From Cheilinus undulatus (Eukaryota; Chordata; Actinopteri; Labriformes; Labridae): DNA of 64,000 nt. Shown here one piece after another: positions 1 through 12,034 of the stretch. Made by a program: the position numbers and the translations under genes. Below the pieces are notes generated by a model. It was not told the DNA's origin. It worked only from the letters and a program-made list of their open reading frames with translations, and made no database searches. How positions within the stretch are numbered: position 1 is the first letter of the stretch; every line of letters begins with the position of its first letter. The stretch lies in assembly GCF_018320785.1 (NCBI RefSeq), contig NC_054866.1, forward strand, positions 28,311,000 to 28,374,999. The letters are read 5' to 3'.

Positions 1-1312
1 AAGAGCAGGTTAATGTATACACGTGGAGTCCAAAGTTTAAACAGAACTCCCTTTTCTTCCTCTATTCCCTTTATTTGTTGGAACCACTAACCAAAAGCTC
101 ACCATCTGTAATAATGTGGGTGACTGCGCTTAAAATAAGGCTGTTTAATACTTTCAGACCATTTTAATTCTCTACTAATATCATAATGTTAATTATAATG
201 TTTTACTTAAAATTTCTAGTTTATTAAGTATTGAAGCTTGTGGGGATTCTCATTAAAAATGACGATTGATATTGGCTTTTTTCAGCAAAGATTCTTTAAA
301 AAAGACTGACTGTTAAAGAGAAAGGGATGAGGTTTTTTTCACTGTAAACCACTACACAATGAAATCAGCAAAGAAATAAAAGGTACCACTTCCCAAGATG
401 AACAAACCACATAAGTTCCTCACAGGAGCTTTAAGATTGATCATTTTGCTTTGTTTTCAAGACTGACCACAACGTGTATTTGATATTATCCTTCACATAT
501 TTTGTTATCTGATAGTTATCACAATTTATCATACTTAACATATCCTTTATCAAATACAAGCCATTCACAAAACTACTGCTGCACTTTACAACCATTACCT
601 TCTCTTATTACATCATTTCAACACGTGTCCACTACTAAAATATGACTCAGTTTTAGAAATACCTGAGATCATATTTTGAAGAGGGCTCACTTTATGATTG
701 TTTTTGTCTGTTCACTACAGTTTCTCTTGTGTCTGAGCTCCTGTACGTGAAAGCCAGGCTTCAGAGAGCTTATGCAGCAAATCCAGCTAATGCTGAATCA
801 CTCTGATCATCAGATACACTGGGGATCTGGTTTGGTAGGGAAGGGGATTACTGTGGTTCTTTGTCTGGTTTGGGTGCTGACAGCAGTACAGGGTCTGTGA
901 TCTGGCCCTGGCCCTTAATTGATGGCAAAAGCTCGTTTCACACATGGACTGAACTTTTGAAAAATTTCCGAATATTTTCAAGATTGGCTTCCTGTGTGGA
1001 CGCAAATTGCCCAAATTATCACCCTGACCTTGTCTGATTTTTTTTTAACCTGCCTTTTCTTTTTTTTCATTCTTTGTTTTATACTACAAATGCATCCAAT
1101 CTTACTTTTTTGATAAATGCAAAAACTGCCATCTTTGTAAGTTGGCATGGATGAGTTTTGAATGGCAGTGGTGAAATACTTACTCAATAAAAGCAGCAAA
1201 TACAGTCAAGTGAGCATTGATGAGTTTAAGCTAGCAACTGCTGTAGGATACAAAAGCAAAAACTGTCAATTATGTTTGCATTTAGCCAGCTGCTTGTGTT
1301 TTTTAAATATGT
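1..1312. other. AT-rich non-coding sequence
   Basis: I see no exon-like open frame with flanking splice sites and no recognisable repeat ends. The stretch lies upstream of the only visible tlcd2 exon, so it is either intron of that gene or sequence before it; the two cannot be separated here. Confidence 0.6.
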
Positions 1313-1555
1313 TTACCTCCACCAAGGAGGTTTTGTGATCAGCTGGGTTTGTTTGTTAGTTAAGTTAGTTTGTTGGTTTGTTTGTTAGCAACAGAACTCA
1401 AAAAGTTATGGATGGATTTTGATAAAATTTTCAGGAAATGTCCGCAATGGCATAAGGAAGAACTGATTAGGTTTTAGGAGTGATCCGGATCACCGTCTGG
1501 ATCTGGGAATTTTTTAAAATATTTTTTACTATTGGGATATAGTGCTTTTCTAGTT
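1313..1555 (+). mobile_element. Interspersed DNA element, ACCTCC family, copy 1
   Basis: It opens with TTACCTCCACCAAGGAGG, runs through a TTTG-rich tract and then the block ACTCAAAAAGTTATGGATGG, and ends near GTGCTTTTCTAG. The same order of blocks recurs at 6556-6802 and in part at 7210-7281 and 11634-11690. The other copies end in GGTGGAGGT, the reverse complement of the opening ACCTCCACC, so the family has short terminal inverted repeats and is probably a non-autonomous DNA transposon. This copy lacks the exact GGAGGT end. No coding capacity is seen and I cannot name the family. Confidence 0.65.
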
Positions 1556-4500
1556 CTCAATATAATGTAAATGCTCTATCTTAGCAGGTTAGCATGAAGA
1601 TGGTTTAGCTGGTGTTTAAGCTAGTGAGTGTCTTTTCACTCTAATATCAAGGCAAAGGCTGTGTCAGTAAGTTAGTATGGATGCGTTTAAGCTAGCTACT
1701 GCTGTTTTATTTTTCGTATAAATATAAAGGCAAAGACGTGTCATCTTTGCCAGCTAGTTGCTTGTGTTTTAAAAAATATGTATTTTTTAAAAATTAATGT
1801 TAAGACTGTTTTGGTGTATGTCTGAGAGGTTTAAGCAAGCATTTAACTAGCTAGTGTCTTTTCTATGCATTCTGATACAAAGAACAATACAGGAAAACAG
1901 TAAAGCCAATTATAAAGGCAATGTCTGTATCATACAGTCATGGATGAAAGTATTGGCAACCCTGGAATTTTTCCAGAAAGTACACCAGTTCTGCAGGAAA
2001 GAACATGTGTGTTTTATCTATTTTTCCGGCCACTTCAGGTGTCGTCTTCGCTTTGTACGTAAATTATGCTGACGTCACCAGCTTGCCCATTAGCTCAGTG
2101 GTAATATAGATATCACTCGGGAGACCGGGGTTCGTGTTCCCATTGTTTTATAAATATTGATGTGTGTATGGCCTCTGTGTCATAGTAAGTTAACATGGAT
2201 GAGTTTATGCTAGCTGTGTCCAATTCTACTTTAAGACTGTCATCATAGCAAATTAATAGCACAAGTATCAGCTTGGGTTTACATCACCTAATGACAGTGT
2301 TTAATAGCTGTTGGAATTTTTTAAAAGGTTCTCATTTAAATGTTTTTAGAGCTATAGCTGTGTGACATATTTTCCAAACTTTATTGTGTCTTACATATCT
2401 TCATTTTTGACCTGTGAGCCTCTGAGCTGTCAATGTTTATAACTAGATAAGCTAACAAAGGGCTTAGACTCACAGAGCATATCTAAAACTCATAAAGAGA
2501 GATTACCACCATAAAACTAGATGCACATGAAAGAAGATAAAAAGAACTATACATTTTTGTGATTAATAAACATCCAGAAAAAACAACAATGGTGTCTTCA
2601 GTAGTATAGATTCAACTGTCTTAAAATCAAAGTCTCTTTTTTAAACATTGTATACTTCGGTTTCATAAGAGTTTGTTTTGACCTTTCAAGTCCATGCTTG
2701 ATGGTGTTTTATGTTCCCAGATCAGATTAGACTTTAGATTAGCTGCTCTAAAGACCGCCAATATATGTTTAGAGCTGCCCTGGTGTGTGAGTGTGGTTAT
2801 GCATCAGTATGATCTTGTTTTTGAGAGGTTAAGGTCAGAGATAAGGGCTTCAGGAGATTTTTGTGTCTTTTTTTCTTCTTTGTGTCCAAACCAACATGAA
2901 TGTGTGTTTTTATAACACACACACCACTCCTTCATGTGTTGTTTTTGTTGTGTGTGTAGAGGTTGTAAATGGAAACGAGCATGTCTGTGTTTGTGTTAAT
3001 CTTTTCTATGTTGTGTAATTTTCTATCTGCTCCCAGACTTAAAGATGTCTTTTTTTAAACAGTATTGTTAATAGGTACATTAAATAATTAAACACACAAA
3101 ATTGGGAAAAAAAAAGCATTTCCTCAACTGTCCTCTAAAGGCTGGCTGCAACAGCCCAGGAAATCCCATCAACAGCCATGTTCAAAGCTTCCTTTTTAAA
3201 ACACAAACACACATGTTCAAAACCCGATTCAAGTAGAATCTCCTGAATGACTATTTTATTTCTTTGTTCACACACACTGTAAAGGGGTAAAAAAGTTGTG
3301 ACTCTCTCATTATGATAATTTTGAGGCTAAGAGATTTGGATGATTAGGGCTCATCTAACTGACTGTGGACAGGATGAAGCGGTTTGCCGACATCAGGATT
3401 TGCTTCAGAGATTAATGGGTGATTTCACTGAGACTACATCCATATTTTCTTCAGTAAATGTTTTTTTCCCCACAACAAAGCAGAGTAATACTCTGAATTA
3501 AGGATGTTCCATGGTGTGTTATTTCCTATTCGGTTTAACACCCATTTAAATAGCTGACGTGGAGAAAATGCTTAGAAACAGTCAAATTCATTACAGGGTC
3601 ACAGTGTATGATGTGATCCTGATAGGCTTGTAGAGTGTGGCTAACATTAGCAGCTAGCTCCGGCAGCTTTCGTTCCTGTTTGCAGATTAGTAACGTTGTT
3701 ACTTATCTCTTCAGATGAGTAGGTATACCTGAGTATAACCCTAACAGCCTACATGCAATTTTATTTCCATTTTCTAGTTAAAAAAAACTGCCATACCACA
3801 CTGTTTGAAGACAGGCTAACTGCTAAGCTTCCCTAGTTAATGTCTGGCAAAGTGCCGGGGAAAGCTCTGACAGGAAGGAGCAACCTATAACGGAAGCTAC
3901 AGTGACTAGTAGTGGTGGGAGGCTTTATAAGAGTTTTAAAAGGGCTTTTGACTGCAATTTCAGTGCCGTGTTTATAGAAAAATAGGTAGTTAATTTAACC
4001 AACTCATAAATCTTACGCTAGCTAATTTTATGTAGTGTTTATTGGTTAAGTTTTAGGCCAAATAATGTCTTCCACAGTGGTAGTAATACTATTGCCACCT
4101 TACTTTTGCTCAGTCTAGAATCGGGCAAAAGTGGGGCTAATGCAGGATTTAAGACTCCTAGCAAAAATCTCCTTCCATACTGGCTTTACAGAAATGAGCG
4201 AAAGATACCAGAAGTTGTTTTGATTTAAGCATTTTTATTTTTCTGACTTTTATGAATGAGATCTAATGAGGCTTCCCTGGCATTTTGAGTAGTCTTAACA
4301 GTAAACTTGAGGGACTACATCTTCATTTTTCACTACCACTTGGTTTATCTATGTATTTTGTGGTGACCTGTGCCTTAGTTCAGTTTTGTTAATTTGCTGG
4401 GTTCTTGGTTCACTGCTTATTTATTGATCTAAAAGCAAAAATATAAGGATCTATATCCTGTAGGCTTGTCTTTTGTTGTTTTTGAAATGTACATCAGCTG

Positions 4501-6555
4501 TTTGATAACACATCAGTCACCATATGAGAGATGTGAGACCTCACAGCAGAAGATTGTCCTCAAGCACCATATCAAACAATAGATTATATATTTTGCAATT
4601 TCACAGTCAAAGCCAAAAAAAGAAGGGCTAAATGGATGTCTATTTGTCTAACACTGATACTGATAACTGGGGATTTTAGGTCTTTATCACTTTTCCGTTT
4701 TATCAGTAGAACACATTAGCTGCAGATTAAAAGAAAGGGAGGTTGCTTTTTGTGGAATTGAGTGGTTGCCTGAATGTCCAACACTGTTCCTGCAGCTTCA
4801 GCAAAAAGCAGCAGGTGTGAGTGAATAACTCAGTTACATTTTCCCATTAAGTTTTATCTGCTTTTCTATATCCTTTTGGGGCTGGAACAATCAAAATAAA
4901 TGATTCAGTTATAGTTTCTTATCCGTTTAAATGATAGTTTTATATATCAAAGCGTAAGTTACAAAACATAGCCCAGCCTTACTGGCTAATGGTTGTTGCT
5001 GTTGTCTGCCTCAGTGACTTAAACAACAGAGTGTCATGACAAATCTTTAAGGTGTTTTCCAGACTTACCACCTGTATCACCTCACATAAGGCATCTGTGG
5101 CTGTGCTACAGAGGAATCTCACAGCAGACTGACTGACCAACACTGTGGTGTGATCTTACATACCGATAACTGTGCGTGTGTCTGTGTGGTGTGTGTATGT
5201 ATTTTAAACAGGAAAGCCCCGCGTTCTGTTGACATAACTGCTTCCTCTCCTCACACATCGACTGTGATTAAACCTCCCGTTTGTGTTGCTAAATGCGGCG
5301 CTTTCACTGTCGTCATCATAATTATTGGTAATGTTTGTCATCTCTTTCCCTGTAACCTGACAGTGGTTGATTTGTTTGAACTGACGTACATGTGAGTCTG
5401 AGTCACAATCCTCTCATCACTGTTTTATTAGTCATGTTGAAAATTAAAATATCTTTTTAGTTATCAACATGATCAGACAAGTTAACATTGTTTGAGCCGT
5501 TCTTATTGATGATTACGATTTTTTTCCCCAGAAAACTGAAATTTGTAGACATAAAAGATCAATTTTTTTACTTCTTTTATTGAGCCTTGGTATGACTAAC
5601 CCACAGTTTCCTAATGACTAACATAACCATGACCTAATATAGCTAAAAGCTCTCTGTTAAATTACAGTGAACCACAGCACTGCCACAAAAAACTATTTTG
5701 GTGATATTTTTATTGCAGAGTACTCTTGATTTCCATTTAGTAAGAAGTTGGTTGATTTATTGGTTGACATCTTAAACTGAATATGTTAAAGCTCCTGTTA
5801 GGACTTTCTAGTGTGTTATGGATTGGACTGATTTTAACATGGTTGCCTTTTTATGAACAACAAAGTTAACATGACCATAATCAACCGGGTTGATTAATTA
5901 TATATTGTACATTTTGATGCCTGAAACTGCAACAGTGGGGAAGGTGTCAGCTAGATGCTGGAACAACCTTTTGTTTACATTTTCCCTACAACAAATTTTT
6001 TGCAGAGTGATTGATTTCTTTGATTGTTAAAAGAAGCAGAAAAAGATTTTTCCGTGCTTGACACTACTTACATGTACAGGATCAATTCTTACAGGTTTAT
6101 CTTGTAAAAGTAGACGAAGCTAAACAATGAAAGTTATGCACAATACGAAAGATAAACCTGAAAAAAATGGTATTGATTGCCACATTGTCGCAAACATTCA
6201 TTCACACATTAATTCATTAATTCAAACTTATTTATACTCGAGTTCGTTGAGAGGCAACCCTCATTTATAGTGACATATACAGACTTGGAGTTAAATGTTA
6301 ATTAAACAGGAGTATAAGAAATGTCCCATAACAATTAAGTGCCCTCTGTGAATATAAATGCAATCCAATAAGAAGTATGTTTGTAAAGCAGTAAGATGCA
6401 GTTAAAGCTTTTTCTACTCTTGTCTCACATTAAACCCAAATATCCATGCAGTGTCTATAGTTCAGAGACGTATGTACATTACTGTACATCCATGAAATAA
6501 TAAATGTACCAAACCGTTTGAATATTTCCTCTTTTTTATGATTGTCTTGATTTTT
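1556..6555. other. Non-coding sequence with no supported gene
   Basis: About 5 kb of AT-rich DNA. It holds one tRNA-like patch at 2085-2146, described separately, and short TG-rich runs near 2900-2960 and 5165-5200. The short open frames here have no family signature, no consistent splice context and heavy local stop density. I see nothing else I can support. Confidence 0.55.
2085..2146 (+). repeat. tRNA-like sequence (pseudogene or SINE head)
   Basis: It contains TAGCTCAGTGG, a good match to the internal A box of RNA polymerase III promoters, and 42 bases on GGTTCGTGTTCC, a near match to the B box, preceded by CGGGAGACCG. The order and spacing fit a tRNA-derived head. The would-be acceptor ends (GCCCATT and CCCATTG) do not pair as a tRNA acceptor stem, so a functional tRNA is unlikely. 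A tRNA pseudogene or the remains of a tRNA-derived SINE is the better reading. Confidence 0.4.
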
Positions 6556-6802
6556 ACCTCCGTCAAGGAGGTTATGTGATGTGATGGGTGGGTTTGTTTG
6601 TTTGTTAATTTGTTTGTTAGTTTGTTAGCAACATAACTCAAAAAGTTGTGGACGGATTTTCATGAAATTTTCAGGAAATGTCAGAAATGGCATAAGGAAG
6701 AACTGATTAGATTTTGGGACTGATACAGATCACTGTCTGGATCCAGGAATTTTTTAAAGGATCCTGTACTATTGGGAGATAGGGCTAATGGTGGAGGTCT
6801 GC
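6556..6802 (+). mobile_element. Interspersed DNA element, ACCTCC family, copy 2
   Basis: This is the most complete copy. It opens with ACCTCCGTCAAGGAGG, has a TTTG-rich tract, then ACTCAAAAAGTTGTGGACGG, CAGGAAATGTCAGAAATGG and CACTGTCTGGATCCAGGAA, and closes with TAATGGTGGAGGTCTGC. The opening ACCTCC and closing GGAGGT are inverted, as expected for a terminal-inverted-repeat element. It is too short to encode a transposase. Confidence 0.7.
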
Positions 6803-7209
6803 GCTGTTACCACTTTACACCAGGAGATGGCGGACATGAGTAACTTCAATCCCAGCAGCAGTTTTTGGGTGTGTTTCTATTCAAAGTTTTTGAGTTTATA
6901 GAGTCTGAAAGACACACACCTGGTTGAGGAGACAAGTCGGAGCGTAACAGAGAGAAAGACAGCGAATTGTAGCGAGAATACTCACAATGCTGGGAGGAAT
7001 AGAGAAATATTCACCCTCTGCCATGACTTCCAGTCGTCCAGTGAATACTGGGTGAGACTGTCAGTGCATCTGTTGGCACCAGCAGGCAATGCTTCCACCA
7101 TGACAGTCCACCCATAGCGAAGCCAATGCTTTGTCTCACTGTGCTTCCACCCCGCGGGCCACCGGGGAGGGGTAACTGGCGAATGCTGTGGTGGGGGGCA
7201 CATGGGGAC
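6803..7209. other. GC-richer block between two copies of the same repeat end
   Basis: This roughly 400-bp stretch is clearly richer in G and C than its surroundings (for example CCACCCCGCGGGCCACCGGG near 7148). It sits between the right end of the ACCTCC-family element and a second copy of that right end. It has short open frames on both strands but no recognisable protein signature. It may be captured DNA inside a composite element or an unrelated insertion. Confidence 0.4.
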
Positions 7210-7281
7210 GGATCCAGGAATTCTTTACTATTGGGAGATAGGGCTAATGGCGGAGGTCTGCAATCTCCGAGTGCTTTTCTA
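7210..7281 (+). mobile_element. Duplicate right end of the ACCTCC-family element
   Basis: The block GGATCCAGGAATTCTTTACT...GGGCTAATGGCGGAGGTCTGC repeats the end of the copy at 6556-6802 and continues to GTGCTTTTCTAG, which also closes the copy at 1313-1555. It is a partial, same-orientation copy of the right end only. Confidence 0.65.
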
Positions 7282-8498
7282 GTTTTCTTTTGTGCAACCA
7301 CTGCCAAGACAGATAAGGAAAGAAGTGAAGCATGTCCAGTGAAAAGGAAACACTTGAACTTGAAACCCTTTTAAAACCAAGGACACATCCATTAATGTAA
7401 GGGCCAGTTATGGTCTGTTTTCTGCCAGCTCTCCTCACATGGCCCTGTGCCTGACCTACTGCAGAGCATCACATGACCGCTGTTAGAGAGACCATCCTGT
7501 GACCTCAGAAAAAAACACACAAGATGCTTCTCCAGCTGAGGCATGGCTGATAGAAAAGGTCATTCTCTCACACAGTAATGTATCTCATGACCTACAATAA
7601 CTAACCAAAGACTTCACTGACTTTTGATTAATCTTTATTTGCTGTATGCTCTACTCCCATCCTCTGAAGAGCTGATGTGGCAACTAAAGTACAATGTGTC
7701 TGCACACGGTTAGTCCTCCTGCTACACTGCGAGTGTGCTCTGAGTGTGAATGAAGCTGGGGGTTGTTTGTGTGTGAGGCGGTGCCAGCTCCTGTGGAGGG
7801 TTTGGCTGAACAGTCTGTTATGGTATCAACACACTTCTGTCGTCTAAATTTTACAGCTGCTGTTAATGTGTTAGACAGAAAATTTCACCTCTGTCACAAC
7901 CTTTCAGACACTGTAATCCTGCCTCCTGGTGTGATGTCAGCGTGCAGGATTTGTCGAGTAGAGCATGTCAACTGTTTGATTGGTTTGGAGTTGTGTTGCT
8001 GCCATCTGGTGGAGATTTTCAGTTGGTTACCAAACACTTTCATAAGTGTGCATCAGCAGAAATGACTCATTAGAGATGTGTCCTTGCATGTGGTCATTAA
8101 GTAAAAGTCAGAAGTGAGAATACTATCATATACTACCATGGCCGTTTACAATATAAATACACTTAAAGCTCCGATGGGGAGATTTTACCTTGTCACGAAA
8201 CAGACTGAAAACTTTTGTGAATCCCCCTGTATGACCTGCATGAGAGACAGACCACCAGAAAGAAGATTACTGATTCTTATACAGTTATTTTAGATGGTTT
8301 GAACATGTCTGCAGGGAAAGTGTCAGATACGCTGATTACAAGCAGACTGTGGAAACAGTATTCTGAATTTTATTTATTTTTGATTTTTTTTTATTTCAAA
8401 GAGTCGTTGCGAGTTTTATGTGAGATATTCTAAATAGGACTGATACGATACGATCAATACAAGCCATCTATCTGTATCAATACGATACAGATGGATAG
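7282..8498. other. Non-coding sequence
   Basis: No supported gene. The stretch carries weak open frames only. From about 8436 it contains GATACGATAC-type short repeats into which the next element appears to have inserted. Confidence 0.5.
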
Positions 8499-9083
8499 TA
8501 ACCTTGCAAAGCAGATATATAAGCCTGTTTCCATGTTTCTCACTGGCGAATCCATCTTGCAAAGCTCCTGCCTGAACCGTTTGGGCCCGGTTAGAAAGTG
8601 ACAGGAACAATCAGCGCCGAGGGGCAGTACTTTCGTGTGCAGAAGATTTGTGACATAAGCGAGCAGCAACAAGAGGCCGGTGCTATTATGGCGGAAGACA
8701 TTAGCGTGGATGCTGCTATAGCGCCAGTTTTATCAGAACTCGACAACATTTCCTCGTTAAAAGAAGAACAAACAACAGGACTGAGTAGTTTTCTTTTCAA
8801 AAACGACAAAAGTCGTGTACTGACATGTCTACAGTCGCCATGGTTCGTGCTATGCAGTTCTGTATGGAGTTGACTCCTTCGGTAGGGGAGCAGCTCGATA
8901 GCAGCTATGTCACGTGTTTTGTTGCTCTGATTGGCCTGTAAAGATGTGACAGACAGGATGTTCATCCAATCACCCTCCAAGTTTTTTTCAAAGGTTCTGC
9001 CCTTTCCCAATCGCTGTCTATGAGTATATCTATATGTTTTCCAGATGGATGTGTAAAACACATCTATCTGGCGTGCCAGGTTA
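8499..9083 (+). mobile_element. Non-autonomous element with a RecQ-helicase-like coding fragment, copy 1
   Basis: A second copy lies in reverse orientation at 58548-59062 and shares most blocks, such as CCGTTTGGGCCC, AGAAAGTGACAGGA and ATCACCCTCCAAGTTTTTTT. The outer ends look like short inverted repeats: TAACCTTGCA on the left and, read inward from the right, TAACCTGGCAC. A short frame on the + strand starting at the ATG at 8688 reads [20 protein letters not shown], followed by SSLKEEQ. That resembles the start of the helicase domain in RecQ-like proteins; this reading is inference from memory. The frame stops soon after and carries no ATP-binding motif, so it is a fragment, not a gene. A near-perfect hairpin lies at 9041-9071. 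Confidence 0.6.
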
Positions 9084-9235
9084 GATTGACATGGTGTGAG
9101 ACAATGTTATACTATATTATATAATGCGATATAATACAATATATATATGATACATAACAATACGATACAACATGATGTGATACAACATGATACAATACAA
9201 CATGATATTATACTCTTTATTGTTTCCATTGGGAA
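9084..9235. repeat. Degenerate ATAC/GATAC simple repeat
   Basis: The tract is made of TATAAT, GATACAATAC and ACATGATAC variants. Similar GATACGATAC units stand at 8436-8490 on the other side of the RecQ-like element, which fits insertion of that element into a pre-existing simple repeat. Confidence 0.6.
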
Positions 9236-9261
9236 ATTTATCTCTTGGAGTCTGTATAAAT

Positions 9262-9600
9262 AGGGCCCTATGATTTCCGCGTTAACGGAATCACAGAATT
9301 GGCCAGTAAAAACGGAATCTACTATTTAATGCTGAAATCGCAGAAATTGAATGATTTTGACTGAAATGCTGTGTTTTTTAGAAAGAGGAATGTTTATCTG
9401 GGGAATATGTTCCAGGGGAACACTAAAGCGGGGCACAATTTGTGCCTCTCTTCACAAACACTCACCCCGCCCCCTCCTAAACAATACAAAGCATGTCAAA
9501 GCAGCTGCACGAAACACTGGCAAACATCACGTAGCTCAACACGGGGCAGTACAGTGCGATATAATGTTGCATCCGTGCATCAAGTTATTTTACCTCATCA
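9262..9600. mobile_element. Possible hAT-like transposon fragment
   Basis: It opens with AGGGCCCTATGATTTCCGCG and contains CGGAATC and GAATCGCAGAAATT-like blocks. Sequences opening this way are common in fish genomes and are usually assigned to hAT elements; this is recalled, not searched. Overlapping open frames at 9351-9680 have no recognisable domain. The right boundary is uncertain. Confidence 0.35.
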
Positions 9601-10927
9601 CACCAGAGAGTCACAGAGGGAGACAGAGAGAGAGAGAGGTGTGTCTGTGCACGAGGCACACAGTTGAAGTCACAACTTGAAGACCTGCTCACCCCTTGGA
9701 GGCTTCAAATTCGTGTCAGACGGACTCAAGATTTTACAAAGTCCCGCAGTCTAAAAGATGTTACATTTGAGTATCAATTAGCTTAATAATTTCTCCCATA
9801 GATATTTTAGTTTCCTTTGGTTGCTTAATGAACCAATACGTGTCTGCATTAATGTACCGGTCTGATATAAGGCAGACGGACAGACAGTGAGGATGTAGGG
9901 AAATGGGAAGAGAACCGTTACAGTCAGGAGGACACAAGGCAGCACCACACTGCATGCACGGTTACATACTGAGAGAGTAAAGAAAATTTAGGTAACAGGT
10001 TTACTTTTAACCATTTAACTTTAATGTGACCTTCTTATTAAGTTACTGTCACTCTCTGAGAGAACAGAAGGATTTCTTCATTTACATTATGAACATCAGT
10101 TAGGATGTGATTATACACGTGGATGTGTCTTAAAATATTTTAAAAAATACACAGTCAAGTACTGTGAACCTATTACCTCTTTGTGTACAAAATTTAATAA
10201 ACAAAACTGTGAAAAAAATATATATTGAAAATATCTGACTGTTACACTAGTTATAATTATTTTATGTCAGGGTTATCCAAACAATGGCTCCTGGGCCAAC
10301 TGTGGCCCTTTTTCAATAAATTTGAGGTTATTTATATTCAATTGGTGAACATTTTATTCATTTACATAAACAGGAAACTCTTTTAAGGTAAAATTAATGA
10401 AAAGAAGAAATGAAAAGGTTAAAAAAATGGAATTTGGTAAAAGATAAAACGGATTTCTTAGGGTAAAGGAGTATGAGCAAAAACGAAACTTAAAGAGGTT
10501 CAAGGGAAACCTTAGAAGGATTAAACTTGGTATTTTGTCCATAAGGGGTACTGAAATAAACCTAAATATACTGTAAGTTCCTCAGATAAGCTTTAATCTT
10601 TCCAGGTTTGTTTAACAAATGTTCTCAAAAAAGTTAGAACAATCCTAATTTAAATATATGTGATTTAATATATGACTTCGCTTGATATTGTCAACAAATT
10701 AAAGATTGGTGCGTTTCTGCATTTTATATGTCTAGGGCTCTCAAGTCAAGGACCCAGTCTTTCATCATTTTTATTTACTGATATTTAACAATGATGCTAG
10801 CAGTAAATTTCTTTTGTTGTTGTTGGTTTTGTCTCAGTGTCATTCATTGCTTTGCATGCAATACACCTTTCCTTTGTGAAATACAATTTTAGAGATTTTG
10901 GCCTTTAGTGATAAGTTACATCTACTA
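9601..10927. other. Non-coding, AT-rich sequence
   Basis: No supported gene. A purine-rich GAGAGAGAGAG run lies near 9627. The patch at 10267-10330 (GGCTCCTGGGCCAACTGTGGCC) has the look of an old repeat fragment but has no clear ends. Confidence 0.45.
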
Positions 10928-11204
10928 CATTCACACTGCGGTTAAAAGTGACCCAAATCTGAGGTTTATTTTGGGTCATATGTGACTCATATCTGATTGT
11001 TTTTTCTGACAGTGTAAACTGCACAAGTCATGTCGGAAAGGACTTTTTTTTTTTTTCTTATCAGATTCAGGCCACTTTTATGTGCGGTACTAAATCAGAT
11101 ACATATCTGATCCTGGACTGCAGTGTGAACAGCAAAACAGAAAAATCAGATCCCATCAAAAGATCAGAATTTAGCATTAATGCCTGAAGTGTGAAAAAAC
11201 CTGT
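10928..11204. mobile_element. Short non-autonomous DNA element, probable
   Basis: The stretch has recurring blocks: ATATCTGAT appears in several variants, and CAGTGTAAAC / CAGTGTGAAC appears twice. It is bounded by TTCACACTGC on the left and GAAGTGTGAAAA on the right, which read as imperfect inverted ends. This is the pattern of a small non-coding fish repeat. The family name is not known to me and the boundaries are approximate. Confidence 0.4.
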
Positions 11205-11633
11205 AAGACAAATTGAAATGTAACTGTCAAGTATAATATATTGGTTGATCATTAGTTTTGTTTCTTTCCCTCTTTCTTCGCTCCAAGTTTCTGAGACATC
11301 TTTTGCAATCTCAGGGGACCCCAGTAAGGAAAAACACTTGTGTAGGCGGCAGCTCAACTACTCTATCATGTTATATCAAAGATAAAGAAGCAGTATGTCT
11401 AAAACTTATGAATGAATTTCCTCCTGGTACAGATTCTCAGTTTTAATATTTGCAATACTGCTTCTTCAATACTAAGGCATTCATTTAATTTTGGAAAAAC
11501 ACAGATTTTTAAAAATTGTATTGCTTACTTGCCTTTTACAATCTGTCTGGCATGTGGGTGTCATTTCTGAAAATCAAATGATGAAAAAGTCCATTTGATG
11601 AGCTTCTTGCCAGTACTGTGTAGTAACACATTA

Positions 11634-11690
11634 TTACCTCCACCAAGGAGGTTATGTGGTTGGGTGGGTTTGTTCGTTTGTTTGTTTGTT
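11634..11690 (+). mobile_element. Left-end fragment of the ACCTCC-family element
   Basis: ATTACCTCCACCAAGGAGGTTATGTGG followed by a GTTTGTTTG run matches the left end of the copies at 1313 and 6556. The rest of the element is missing. Confidence 0.65.
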
Positions 11691-12034
11691 CTTATTTAAT
11701 CTATTTTAGTTGTTTATGGCCAATATCACCAAAACGTATCTCATGGAATACAACTTACAGAGCAGATCTGGACCAAACTTTTTGTAGTCTTTAAAAGACC
11801 CGGTGTTTATCCAACATGAGTCAGTACTTATCAGCACTTAACAGGTAGAAACCACAAGTAGAACCGGACTTATCTGTGGACAGCTGTCTGTTCTAACTGA
11901 ATTTTTGGCAGTATTTGATATCTACAGTTATTGGTATAAGAACAACAGTAATGAAACATGCTGTCCATTACACATCAGAAGTATTGTATTTGTTTGACCA
12001 TACTAATCCTGTTTCTCCTCCCTGTCCTCTCTAG

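Noticed and set aside
8591..9061. 156-aa minus-strand open frame
   Set aside because: It is antisense to the RecQ-like repeat, has no domain and is disrupted in the sister copy at 58548-59062.
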